This document shows positions 9,156 through 17,427 of a stretch of 55,886 nt of DNA, in pieces; within the stretch, counting starts at the first letter, position 1; every line of letters starts with the position of its first letter. The notes beneath the pieces were generated by a model. That model made no database searches. It had not been told where the DNA came from and saw only the letters and a list, made by a program, of their open reading frames with translations. A program made the translations under genes and the position numbers. Source of the stretch: Terriglobia bacterium (lineage in GTDB: Bacteria > Acidobacteriota > Terriglobia > Terriglobales > Acidobacteriaceae); assembly GCA_020073395.1 (NCBI GenBank), contig JAIQFF010000014.1:1-55886 (forward strand), in the 5' to 3' direction.

Positions 9156-10118
9156 ATGCTCTCTCGCGTGGCTGACAACCTGTATTGGATGAGCCGCTAC
9201 CTGGAGCGCGCCGAGCACACTGCCCGTCTTCTCGACGTAAACCTGAACCTGATGCTGGATGAATCTGCCTCGAGCGCCGACCGCCGCTGGCGGCGGGTTT
9301 TGGCGGCGCTGGGAAACCCGCCTAACCTGGCGTGGAGCGGCGACGCCTACCAGGTGGCGCAGATCCTCACTTTCGACCCGGGAAATCGTTCATCAATCAC
9401 AGCCTGCGTGGCCTGTGCCCGCGAAAACGCGCGCCAGGTGCGTGAAGAGATCAGCTCGGACCAGTGGCAGAGGCTGAACCGTCTGTTCCATCAGGTGACG
9501 CGCCATAAACCGAACGAGACCGATGATGTGCTGCCGTCCGATTTCCTCCTGGCGGTAATTGAAGGCGTGCACCTGATTCAGGGCGTCACCGATTCCACCA
9601 TGAGTCACGGCGAGGGTTGGCATTTTATCCAAGTGGGACGCTACATGGAGCGCGCCTGCGCTACGGTCGCTTTGCTGGGCCTGTATCATCGCGAATTCTG
9701 GGGGCGTCCTGATCAAACCCCCGAGGCGGCCGAGTATCTGGAGTGGATTGGACTGCTGCGATCGTGTACCGCGTTTGAAGCGTACTGCAAGGCTTACACC
9801 GCGGACATCAGTCCGGACCGGATCATTGAATTCCTGCTGCTGAACCCGGAGTTTCCGCACTCGGTGCGCTACTCCATCGATGGTCTGCAACGGGCTCTCG
9901 AAGCCATTCACGGTGAGGGCGGAAAGCGGCGGGGAGCGCAGTTGACCAGGCTGGCGGGGCGGTTGCAGGCGTCACTCGGCTTTGGGCAGATTTCCGAGAT
10001 CCTCTCGCAGGATGTAGGTGCATATTTGCAGGACATTTTACGGCAGTGCCGGGACATCCACGAGACCATCTACGAGCTCTATGTGAATTACGCAATCCAG
10101 ACCGCTTTAGCGGGATAG
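9156..10118 (+). CDS. alpha-E domain protein (DUF403)
   Basis: The 320-residue, largely helical protein starts MLSRVADNLYWMSRYLERAEHTAR, the signature of the alpha-E family. It repeats a similar motif later (GWHFIQVGRYMERACATVAL near residues 155-174). Alpha-E proteins have no proven activity but almost always accompany the type 2 ATP-grasp protein and are thought to act with it. The start is one base after the ATP-grasp stop, so the two are certainly one transcript. No membrane segment or signal peptide is seen, so it is cytoplasmic. Confidence 0.9.
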   Translation: MLSRVADNLYWMSRYLERAEHTARLLDVNLNLMLDESASSADRRWRRVLAALGNPPNLAWSGDAYQVAQILTFDPGNRSSITACVACARENARQVREEISSDQWQRLNRLFHQVTRHKPNETDDVLPSDFLLAVIEGVHLIQGVTDSTMSHGEGWHFIQVGRYMERACATVALLGLYHREFWGRPDQTPEAAEYLEWIGLLRSCTAFEAYCKAYTADISPDRIIEFLLLNPEFPHSVRYSIDGLQRALEAIHGEGGKRRGAQLTRLAGRLQASLGFGQISEILSQDVGAYLQDILRQCRDIHETIYELYVNYAIQTALAG

Positions 10119-10132
10119 GGGACCGAGCTTTC

Positions 10133-11107
10133 ATGTTCTATTCCATCCAGCATCTGACGAAATTTCACTACGCCTCCCCGGTAAGCGAGAGTGTGATGGA
10201 AGCGCGGATGCATCCCCGCAGTGAGGGTAACCAGCGATGTCTCACCTTTCATTTGGCGGTGAGCCCGCGCTGTCGCGTGTTTGCCTACCGCGATCACGTG
10301 GGCAACAACATCCACCATTTTGATATTCCGGGACAGCATTCCTACCTGGTCATCGTGGCCGAGTCCTTGCTCGATATGCAGCCATCGCTCGAGATTCCGA
10401 ACTCGTTGCCCACCGAGGCATGGGCCGAAGCTGATGCCATGGTGAGAATGGGAGACTACTGGGAAATGCTTCTTCCCAGCGAGTTTGCCCAGCCCACACC
10501 GGCCTTGATCGATCTCGCCCGCCAGATGGAGGTTCGCCGGCGGGACGATCCACTGAGCCTGTTGCGCGAGCTCAATCAGAAGCTCTACGACTGGTTCGAA
10601 TATGTGCCCAAGAGCACGAAAGTCGACTCGCCGATTGATCACGCCATCGAAAGCCGTCAAGGGGTATGTCAGGACTTTGCCCACATCATGATTGCGCTGG
10701 TGCGCAGGGTGAAGATTCCTTGCCGCTATGTCAGCGGTTATCTCTATCGCAGCGCGCAGAGTCATGACCGCTCGGTGGTGGATGCGACCCACGCCTGGGT
10801 GGAAGCGTTTCTACCGCCGCTGGGCTGGGTCGGGTTCGATCCCACGAACTGTCTGCTGGCGGGCGAGCGCCACATACGCACCGCCATCGGCCGTGACTAT
10901 GCCGATGTTCCGCCGACCCGGGGAATCTTCCGTGGACACACTCCTAGCGAGTTGTCGGTGGCGGTGCGGGTGACAGCTTCAGTCGAGCCGCCTGAGCTCG
11001 AACATGGACTTCCGGTTCCGGAAGAGTGGTCGCTGCTGGTCGAGAAAGCGCAGGAACCACCGCCCCTTCCCACCAAGAACATGCAACAGGAGCAACAACA
11101 GCAGTAA
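10133..11107 (+). CDS. transglutaminase-like cysteine protease family protein
   Basis: This 324-residue protein has the N-terminal beta region typical of bacterial transglutaminase-like proteins (FYSIQHLTKFHYASPVSESV) and the catalytic core: Cys in GVCQDFAHIM (near residue 177), His in DATHAWVEAF (near 218) and Asp in GFDPTN (near 235). Such proteins are predicted peptidases or amidases, possibly reversing or using the product of the ATP-grasp partner. The ATG at 10133 starts at the conserved domain; upstream in-frame starts lie inside the alpha-E gene. The C-terminus ends in a glutamine-rich tail. It is third in the ATP-grasp/alpha-E operon. Confidence 0.9.
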   Translation: MFYSIQHLTKFHYASPVSESVMEARMHPRSEGNQRCLTFHLAVSPRCRVFAYRDHVGNNIHHFDIPGQHSYLVIVAESLLDMQPSLEIPNSLPTEAWAEADAMVRMGDYWEMLLPSEFAQPTPALIDLARQMEVRRRDDPLSLLRELNQKLYDWFEYVPKSTKVDSPIDHAIESRQGVCQDFAHIMIALVRRVKIPCRYVSGYLYRSAQSHDRSVVDATHAWVEAFLPPLGWVGFDPTNCLLAGERHIRTAIGRDYADVPPTRGIFRGHTPSELSVAVRVTASVEPPELEHGLPVPEEWSLLVEKAQEPPPLPTKNMQQEQQQQ

Positions 11108-11282
11108 GGTCCCTGGCTGGAAGGTTCGTTCCACTGGAGCACGGGCGGGACGCTCGCGCCCACATTTAACAGCCTTTTTGCATCCTGCCGTGGTTTCTGA
11201 CATCTCAACTACGGGCACAGGGTAGAATCCAGACCGTTGACCAACCTATGACTTCCTTCGTCCAACCATGTAAGAGGAAGAG

Positions 11283-12923
11283 TTGTCGGGAGAGCTGCCG
11301 GTGAAGGCACAGTGTCTGCCATTCCGCCAGATTCCGCATACCACGCGCCTTTTCGCCGACTTCCTTTCCTGGCATCCCGCCATCCAACCTTTCTATTCGC
11401 GCTCCCCACACTTTTCACAATGGTTCAAAGACGAAACAGCGGCGATAAGTTATGACTCGGCGCGGCGGGCACGGGTGGCGGACATCCTGGAACGGCAGAA
11501 CCGGGCCTGGGACGCGTCCCCCAAGACTCTGGAGAATATTGACCGCCTGCGCCATGGTGCGTCTGCGCTTGTCACTGGACAACAGGTGGGCCTGTTCGGC
11601 GGTCCGCTGTTCTCCGTTTTTAAGGCGCTCAGTACGATCAAATTAGCTGGTGAAGCCACTCATGCCGGCGTTGACTGCGTTCCCATATTCTGGCTGGCGA
11701 CCTCGGACCACGATCTGGAGGAGATCAGTCACGTTTCGCTTCTGGGGCCGGATGGTTCGCTGCAGAAGTTTTCCGCGAGCACTCGAGGCCTGCCTGATGC
11801 TCCCGTGGGGACGGTGACCTTCGGTCCTGAGATCGAGCCTGTCGTTGAAGCGGCTGCCGCTCTGCTGGGCGATTCGGACGCCACGAAATTCCTGCGCGAG
11901 GCCTACCGGCCGGGGGAAAACTACGGCAGCGCTTTTGCCCGCCTGTTTTCGCGTCTCTTTGCAGAGTGGGGCGTGGTCCTGCTCGACGCCTCGGATTCGG
12001 AATTGCGTCGCATCGCGACACCCATCTACAGCGCGGCCATCGAGCGCGCTGCCGAACTGGACGACACTTTGCTGGCGCGCGGAAGGGAACTGGAAGCCAC
12101 GGGCTATCACCAGCAGGTCAAAGTGACGCCATCGTCCACGCTGCTGTTTACCATCCGTGACGGGGCACGGGTGCCGGTGCACCGCCGCCCGAACGGCAGC
12201 GGAGCCGATTTTCTAGTCAACCACGAAACCCTTTCGCAGTCCGAGATGCTGCGCCGCATTGCGTCTGAACCAGAACAGTTCAGCGCCAATGTATTATTGC
12301 GGCCGGTGGTGCAGGACTACCTGTTGCCCACTCTGGCTTACGTAGGCGGGGCGGCCGAGATCGCCTACTTCGGCCAGGGAGCGGTGGTTTACCAGGCCCT
12401 ATTGGGGCGTACTACGCCGATTCTTCCCCGTTTTTCCGGCACTATTATGGAAGCAAAACCTCAAGTCCTACTTGAGCGTTATCGCTTGTCGCTCCCTGAT
12501 GTGTTTCACGGTCCTGACGTGCTGCGGGAAACTCTGGCCAAACACACGCTGCCAGCTGATTTGCAGACGGCCTTCGATCGAGCGGAGTCCTCACTGCAAC
12601 AATCTCTCGGCGCGATCCAACAATCGCTGGAACGCCTGGACAAGACCTTGGTGGAGGCCGCTGCCAACGCAGGATCGAAGATGCAGCACCAGCTCGAGCA
12701 ACTGCGTTCGCGGGCGGCGCGGGCCGAGTTGCGCCAGAGCGAGATCTTAGGTCGTCACGCCGAACTGCTGAGCAACGCACTCTATCCCGACAAGGTCCTG
12801 CAGGAGCGCGAGATCGGTGGCGTGTATTTCGTGGCGCGCCATGGAACCGAGCTTTTGCGGAATCTCCATGACACTCTCCAAACGAACTGTCTCGATCATC
12901 AAACAATCTCCCTGTCATCCTGA
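11283..12923 (+). CDS. bshC: bacillithiol biosynthesis cysteine-adding enzyme BshC
   Basis: The 546-residue protein carries BshC hallmarks: ALVTGQQVGLFGGPLFSVFK near residue 95, IFWLATSDHDLEEISH near residue 137, and VLLRPVVQDYLLPTLAYVGG near 340. A coiled-coil segment follows near residues 425-490. BshC joins cysteine to glucosaminyl-malate, the last step of bacillithiol synthesis; bshA and bshB are not in the window. The start is TTG at 11283 behind an AGAGGAAGAG site. The stop TGA lies inside a dispersed repeat beginning at 12913, so the last few residues (ISLSS) are encoded by repeat-boundary sequence. The enzyme is probably intact. Confidence 0.93.
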   Translation: MSGELPVKAQCLPFRQIPHTTRLFADFLSWHPAIQPFYSRSPHFSQWFKDETAAISYDSARRARVADILERQNRAWDASPKTLENIDRLRHGASALVTGQQVGLFGGPLFSVFKALSTIKLAGEATHAGVDCVPIFWLATSDHDLEEISHVSLLGPDGSLQKFSASTRGLPDAPVGTVTFGPEIEPVVEAAAALLGDSDATKFLREAYRPGENYGSAFARLFSRLFAEWGVVLLDASDSELRRIATPIYSAAIERAAELDDTLLARGRELEATGYHQQVKVTPSSTLLFTIRDGARVPVHRRPNGSGADFLVNHETLSQSEMLRRIASEPEQFSANVLLRPVVQDYLLPTLAYVGGAAEIAYFGQGAVVYQALLGRTTPILPRFSGTIMEAKPQVLLERYRLSLPDVFHGPDVLRETLAKHTLPADLQTAFDRAESSLQQSLGAIQQSLERLDKTLVEAAANAGSKMQHQLEQLRSRAARAELRQSEILGRHAELLSNALYPDKVLQEREIGGVYFVARHGTELLRNLHDTLQTNCLDHQTISLSS

Positions 12924-13127
12924 GCGGAGCGAGATCATTCGCGAAGCGTACGATCTCGCGCAGTCGAAGGACCCCTATAGTCAAAACAGCGCATGGGTAA
13001 AGAGCTTTGCTCTTCCAACTGTTACTAAGAGAACCATACGAGCTGCAGGCGAAAGCTATGTAGGTAGGGGTCCTTCGACTCCGTGTCTGCTTCGCGATGC
13101 GAAGCCGACACTGCGCTCAGGATGACA
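12913..13127. repeat. inverted pair of CATCCTGAGCG hairpin repeats (family A)
   Basis: Two copies of one repeat face each other. The left copy at 12913-12975 runs from TGTCATCCTGAGCGGAG to AGTCGAAGGACCCC. The right copy at 13065-13127 is its inverse. Each has an internal hairpin with a TTCGC/GCGAA core, but the outer stem differs (GCGAGATC with GATCTCGC on the left, GTGTC with GACAC on the right). About 90 bases of unique DNA lie between them. Related copies are at 17341-17400 and 52909-52994. The arrangement resembles REP/BIME elements. Confidence 0.8.
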
Positions 13128-13140
13128 CACGAGCAACTCT

Positions 13141-15528
13141 TTACGGCTGCAACACCAACTTGTCGGTGCCTTCTTTCTCCACCGCTTCTCGCGAGTACAG
13201 CAGTGGGAAATACCTTCCTTCGCTCCAGAGCGCTAACAAGTCGGAATAGTGGGGACTCGCCGGCTGTCCACTTTGACCGGGCACGTTCACTGCAACCGAG
13301 CTGTCCCAATCGCTGAGGTCGAGGATTTCCCGATAGCTGGCGCCTGAGACCTGGTTGAAGGAACTATCGTAATATCCGGTGGCGTTTACCGTGTACTCAT
13401 CGCCGGGACGCGGCACTGGGTCCGGATCGGTGAGAGCAGCGGCGCCGGGCGTTTGATCGAGAGGATGACGAAAGCGGACATGGTGCAATTCTCCCCACGA
13501 CCACTTTGTCGAATCCAGTCCCTGCAGCTTTTGCATTTCCTTCCAGGCTTTTTCCAGGGAATCTCGGAGTATGACGTTTCGGGTCACAAGTAGCGTATCC
13601 ATTCCCAGATGATTGATGCCCTCGAGATATCCAATTAATTGATGCGGAGACCAATCCTCAATCATTGTCCTTACTGCGGGCGGTATCGCGAGATCCATGG
13701 TTTCCCGGGTGACGATCTGTAACCAGACCTCGTACAGCGCCGCAGCGGCCGAGGCGCGCTCGACTTCGCAGTTCCAATGCAAGAGGAGTTCTGCCGCGGG
13801 GCTGGTTTTCTGTTGCGCCGTGGCCATACGCAGCAGGTCGATCAACTGCAATGCGGCAAGGGAACGCACGTCCGACTGCAGGTGTTCCATATCTCCCACA
13901 TCCAATTTCTTTCCTCCCTGCCCTTGCTGCAACACTTGAGTGACGCGCTGGAAGCGGTAAGGCGGGGCCCAGCTATAACCCACTTTGTAGGGATAGCCTT
14001 CGGGAATCATCTTGTGATTTGCGGTGGCCACGAAGCCCTGACGGGGATTGTATTGGTGCGGCAGTCTGGAGTTAGGTACAAAGCCGGACCATTCATAACC
14101 GCCCCTGCCCGGCACGGGCAGCAGCCCGGTCCAGGTTTTCCGCAGTGGAGCGAGGCCGGTGGAGTGCTCCCCGATGTTGCCGGCGCGATCGGCATAAACG
14201 ATGTTTTCGGACGGAACTTTCCAGCGCGGCATGGCCGCTTCGAAATCCTGCCAGTTCTGTGCCCGGTCAACCGCCAGCGAGCCCAGATACCCCGCGGTTC
14301 CAGGTTCGGCGCCTACCCAGCGCAGGGCCAGAGCTCGCTTTCCGTCCTCCCAAAGCACAGGACCGTGACGGGTGAATTTCAAGTCCATCTGCAGGCTCAA
14401 ACCACCGCGAATTCCGAAAGTCTCCGTTCGTATTCGTAGCGCCTCCCAACCTCGGGCGGTTCTGTACTGGGAAGGGTCGGCGGGATTCAGGTCTTCCAGG
14501 TAGAGGTCCTGCTGATCCAGGCCGAAGATGGTGAAGCCCCAGGCGATGTTCTGGTTATGTCCGAGCGCGATCCCGGGCAGGCCGGGCTCGCCTGCGCCGA
14601 TTACATCCCATCCCGGCGCCACCAGGTGGACCATGTAGCGAAGCGAGGGTTGCGCGATAACGCGGTGTGGATCATTGGCCAGCAGCGGCTTGCCACTGCG
14701 GGTCAGCCTGCCGGAGACGGTCCAGTTATTGCTGCCTTCAGCGGGATGCCGGGGAAATTCGATGCGGGTGTCGCTGCCTACCAGATTTCGCAGCAGATCG
14801 GGCGAGAGACCAGCCAGGTTTGTATCCGGCGCCGGATCTAATTTCACTTGCGGATCGAAATCGAACAGCAGTGAGGCCGCATCGGCTCCTGCGGCGCTCA
14901 CGACCTGGGCATGTTCCATTTCGTCGAACGCGTTTCCCGTCATCGAAAACGCCGCCATGCGGTTCAGGCAATCGGCGGGCTTCCAAGGTTCGGGATCAAA
15001 GCCCGCCAGTTGAAACTCGAGGGGCAAGCCGGAACTCCCCGGTGCCATGCGGCTCTCGATGTAGGCGTTGATCCCGGCCGTGAAGGATTCGAGAATCTGC
15101 TGCGTGTCCGGCGAGTAGCTTTCGTACTCGGCCTGCATATCCCCGTGATAGCTCAGCAGGCGGGCATTGATATCGCGCTGTAGGGCCGAGGGCCCCAGGA
15201 TCTCGGCCAGGCGTCCCTGGCCCGACCGCTTCCACAATTCCATCTGGAAGAGGCGATCTTGAGCGGCCACGAAGCCTTGAGCGAAAAAGAGGTCATGCTG
15301 ATTCTGGGCGTAAATGTGGGCGACGCCCCAGCGGTCGCGCAGTACAGATACCGGTTTTTCAAGTCCCGCTATCTTGAGCGTGCCGCGAACCACGGACAGA
15401 GCGGCTTGCGCCCGCGCTCGAAGACTATCCTCATTGACGTCGTGGACACCGTCCGGAGCGGCTTGGGCGCCCGCCGTGATCGTCGTGGTCAGAAGCAGCA
15501 GGGCGAGAACACCGATGCACCTCTTCAT
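13141..15528 (-). CDS. penicillin acylase family N-terminal nucleophile hydrolase
   Basis: The 795-residue precursor has a signal peptide (MKRCIGVLALLLLTTTITAG), an A-chain region with RDRWGVAHIYAQ and GFVAAQDRLFQMELWKR, and the autocatalytic junction AEGSNNW. There Ser266 would become the N-terminal nucleophile of the B chain. LANDPHR and the GFTIFGLDQQDLY region are also typical. These periplasmic enzymes hydrolyse amides such as penicillins, acyl-homoserine lactones or lipopeptides. The real substrate is unknown; quorum-signal degradation is one possibility. It is a single-gene unit facing bshC, with a repeat pair between the two stop codons. Confidence 0.9.
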   Translation of the reverse strand: MKRCIGVLALLLLTTTITAGAQAAPDGVHDVNEDSLRARAQAALSVVRGTLKIAGLEKPVSVLRDRWGVAHIYAQNQHDLFFAQGFVAAQDRLFQMELWKRSGQGRLAEILGPSALQRDINARLLSYHGDMQAEYESYSPDTQQILESFTAGINAYIESRMAPGSSGLPLEFQLAGFDPEPWKPADCLNRMAAFSMTGNAFDEMEHAQVVSAAGADAASLLFDFDPQVKLDPAPDTNLAGLSPDLLRNLVGSDTRIEFPRHPAEGSNNWTVSGRLTRSGKPLLANDPHRVIAQPSLRYMVHLVAPGWDVIGAGEPGLPGIALGHNQNIAWGFTIFGLDQQDLYLEDLNPADPSQYRTARGWEALRIRTETFGIRGGLSLQMDLKFTRHGPVLWEDGKRALALRWVGAEPGTAGYLGSLAVDRAQNWQDFEAAMPRWKVPSENIVYADRAGNIGEHSTGLAPLRKTWTGLLPVPGRGGYEWSGFVPNSRLPHQYNPRQGFVATANHKMIPEGYPYKVGYSWAPPYRFQRVTQVLQQGQGGKKLDVGDMEHLQSDVRSLAALQLIDLLRMATAQQKTSPAAELLLHWNCEVERASAAAALYEVWLQIVTRETMDLAIPPAVRTMIEDWSPHQLIGYLEGINHLGMDTLLVTRNVILRDSLEKAWKEMQKLQGLDSTKWSWGELHHVRFRHPLDQTPGAAALTDPDPVPRPGDEYTVNATGYYDSSFNQVSGASYREILDLSDWDSSVAVNVPGQSGQPASPHYSDLLALWSEGRYFPLLYSREAVEKEGTDKLVLQP

Positions 15529-15711
15529 ACCGGCGACATTTTATCCCACGAAGCGGGAAACGGCGGTCGTGCCGCCAGGTTCTTTCCTGGATTTGCCGCT
15601 ACTGGCCAGAACCTTACTGGTGACGGCTGACTTCGTGGACAGAAAAGCGTAATATCTTTCCTTTTAGCGAGCCATTAAATTTCCGTCTTCTAGCGTCCAA
15701 ACACCGCACCC

Positions 15712-16044
15712 ATGCAAGTATCCCTGACCTCGCTGTTGGCCTCCCTCCCCATGTCCCTGAAGGGGCTGGGGTCCGCGTTCCAATTCCAGCTCCTGTTACT
15801 GGTTGTGTTCGAGGAGTTCGGTAAACGGAGTGATGTCTATAACATTTTGTGGGCGCTGGTCTTCGGCTTCGCCACCCTCAATATTCTCGGGCTGGTGGCC
15901 CGGCGTTTTGAGCCCAATCGCAACCGGCTGAATTTCGGCGAAACCATTGCCATCCTGGTGGTCATCGTCTCCGTTGTCCTTTTGGGCTGGGAGATGCTCA
16001 ATCTTTTCAAGATATTCCCCATCAAGCTGCAGCGTCACGACTAG
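15712..16044 (+). CDS. small integral membrane protein
   Basis: This 110-residue protein has three hydrophobic segments, near residues 24-34, 45-62 and 77-98, separated by charged loops (EEFGKRSD, RRFEPNRNRLNFGE). I do not recognise a family. It starts at an ATG with no strong ribosome binding site and ends 24 bases before the zinc-ribbon gene, so the two are probably cotranscribed. The segment order suggests an inner-membrane protein with short loops. Confidence 0.6.
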   Translation: MQVSLTSLLASLPMSLKGLGSAFQFQLLLLVVFEEFGKRSDVYNILWALVFGFATLNILGLVARRFEPNRNRLNFGETIAILVVIVSVVLLGWEMLNLFKIFPIKLQRHD

Positions 16045-16068
16045 CCGTTTTTGCGGTATGATTCGGTC

Positions 16069-16377
16069 ATGCCGAAGAACGTCCCCCCGTTCGAGGTTAC
16101 CTGCCCTTGCTGCAATGCTGTCCTCAAGGTGGACGCTGAAATCAAGGGAGTTATCGCGCACACCGCCGCCGTCAAACCCAAGATGTTCGCCGACATCGAA
16201 GAGGCGGCCCGGGCCATGAAGGTGCAGGACACTCGCCGCGATTCCATCTTCCGTCAGTCCGTGGAGGCGCAGAAGCATGCGTCCGACCTGCTGGAGAAGA
16301 AATTCCAGGAGGCGGTCAAGAAGGCCAAAGAGTCTCCCGACACCGGAAAGCCGATCCGGGATTTCGATTTGGACTAG
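16069..16377 (+). CDS. small zinc-ribbon-like protein
   Basis: The 102-residue protein has a CPCC knuckle near its start (VTCPCCNAVLKVD) and a long charged, probably helical stretch from about residue 40 (SVEAQKHASDLLEKKFQEAV). A second Cys pair is absent, so any metal site would need dimerisation or other ligands. I chose ATG 16069, where the conserved-looking part starts, over the in-frame TTG at 16051. Function is unknown. Close spacing to the membrane protein upstream and the phosphodiesterase downstream suggests an operon. Confidence 0.6.
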   Translation: MPKNVPPFEVTCPCCNAVLKVDAEIKGVIAHTAAVKPKMFADIEEAARAMKVQDTRRDSIFRQSVEAQKHASDLLEKKFQEAVKKAKESPDTGKPIRDFDLD

Positions 16378-16433
16378 TTTTTCCCCGAAAAATTTCATAA
16401 TCCATTGAATCGATTCATGCTTAAAATTGTGCA

Positions 16434-17081
16434 ATGGCGCTTCCCCTCTTCCTCGGCCATCGGGGCGCTCGTGCGTCCGCCGAAATCCCTGAAAATACCT
16501 TTGCCTCCTTCGACCTTGCCCTCACGCAAGGCTGCGACGGTTTTGAGTTCGATGTCCGTCTGACGGCTTGCGGGACCGCTGTGGTTTGCCACGATCCCAA
16601 AGTGGATGGGATCACGGTGGCGCGGGCCCAAGCCAAACGGTTGCCTCAACTGCCGCGGCTCGATGAGGTGATCAAGGGCTATGGCCAACGCGCCTTTCTC
16701 GACATCGAACTCAAGGTAAGAGACCTGGAATCGAAGGTCCTGACCGCGTTGAGCAAGTCTCCCCCAGCCCAGGGTTACGTGGTTTCCTCTTTTGTTCCAG
16801 ACGTGGTCATGGACCTGGAAGCGCGCAGCTCCTCGGTATGCATCGGAATCATCTGTGAGACCGCGGTCCAACTTGCGCGTTGGCGGGAGCTGCCTGTTGA
16901 CTGCGTGATTCCTCACCAGTCGCTGGTGAACCGATTACTGGTGCAAGACATTCAGCGTGCCGGATGCAGAGTATTCGTTTGGACGGTGAACGACCAGGGA
17001 ACCATGCGGCGTTTGGCCGACTGGGGAGTGGATGGGATCATCTCCGATGAGACTGAACTGCTGGTGCGCACGTTGAAGTGA
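16434..17081 (+). CDS. glycerophosphodiester phosphodiesterase
   Basis: The 215-residue protein shows the GDPD fold markers. LGHRGARASAEIPENTFASF at the N-terminus holds the catalytic His, Arg and Glu. FEFDVRLTACGTAVVCHDP gives the E-x-D metal ligands and second catalytic His. DIELKV and VFVWTVND follow. The enzyme releases glycerol-3-phosphate from deacylated phospholipids. There is no signal peptide, so it acts in the cytoplasm like UgpQ. The gene downstream on the opposite strand encodes glycerol-3-phosphate dehydrogenase, which would use the product. Confidence 0.92.
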   Translation: MALPLFLGHRGARASAEIPENTFASFDLALTQGCDGFEFDVRLTACGTAVVCHDPKVDGITVARAQAKRLPQLPRLDEVIKGYGQRAFLDIELKVRDLESKVLTALSKSPPAQGYVVSSFVPDVVMDLEARSSSVCIGIICETAVQLARWRELPVDCVIPHQSLVNRLLVQDIQRAGCRVFVWTVNDQGTMRRLADWGVDGIISDETELLVRTLK

Positions 17082-17427
17082 ACCGTGTCGTCGGGGACGC
17101 ACAGCCTCGCGGGCTGAGGAAAGCAGTCGCCTCGTGACGGAATCGGAGGTCGCGGGAGATTATCGCAAACAACAATGAGGGCATGGGAAGGGCACGAACT
17201 TTGGGGAGGCCACGACTTTGGGAAAGGCACGACTTCAGTCGTGCCGCTAAGCGGGTGGGCCATTCTCCACATGGGTATTCGACGAGCTCGCCTAGACACT
17301 CCTGTCGCGCTTATAGGAAGCCGTCGACTTCGTTTTGGCCAGGCTCTTCGACTTCGTATCTGCTTCGCGACGCGAAGCAGACACTCCGCTCAGGATGACA
17401 GAAGTTTGGGGGACAGGGATCGGCCCT
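17082..17427. repeat. convergent intergenic region with two hairpin repeats
   Basis: This gap separates two convergent genes. At 17226-17245 lies GGCACGACTTCAGTCGTGCC, a perfect hairpin that recurs at 39583-39602 and, changed, at 49882-49902. Weaker half copies precede it at about 17190-17220. At 17341-17400 lies a family A repeat ending CAGGATGACA, with a 10-bp hairpin (TCTGCTTCGC, loop GAC). No gene is supported here. Either hairpin could end transcription from both sides. Confidence 0.7.

Noticed and set aside
12913..13127. CRISPR array hypothesis for the repeats
   Set aside because: Copies are inverted or far apart, not tandem with even spacers, and no cas gene is present.
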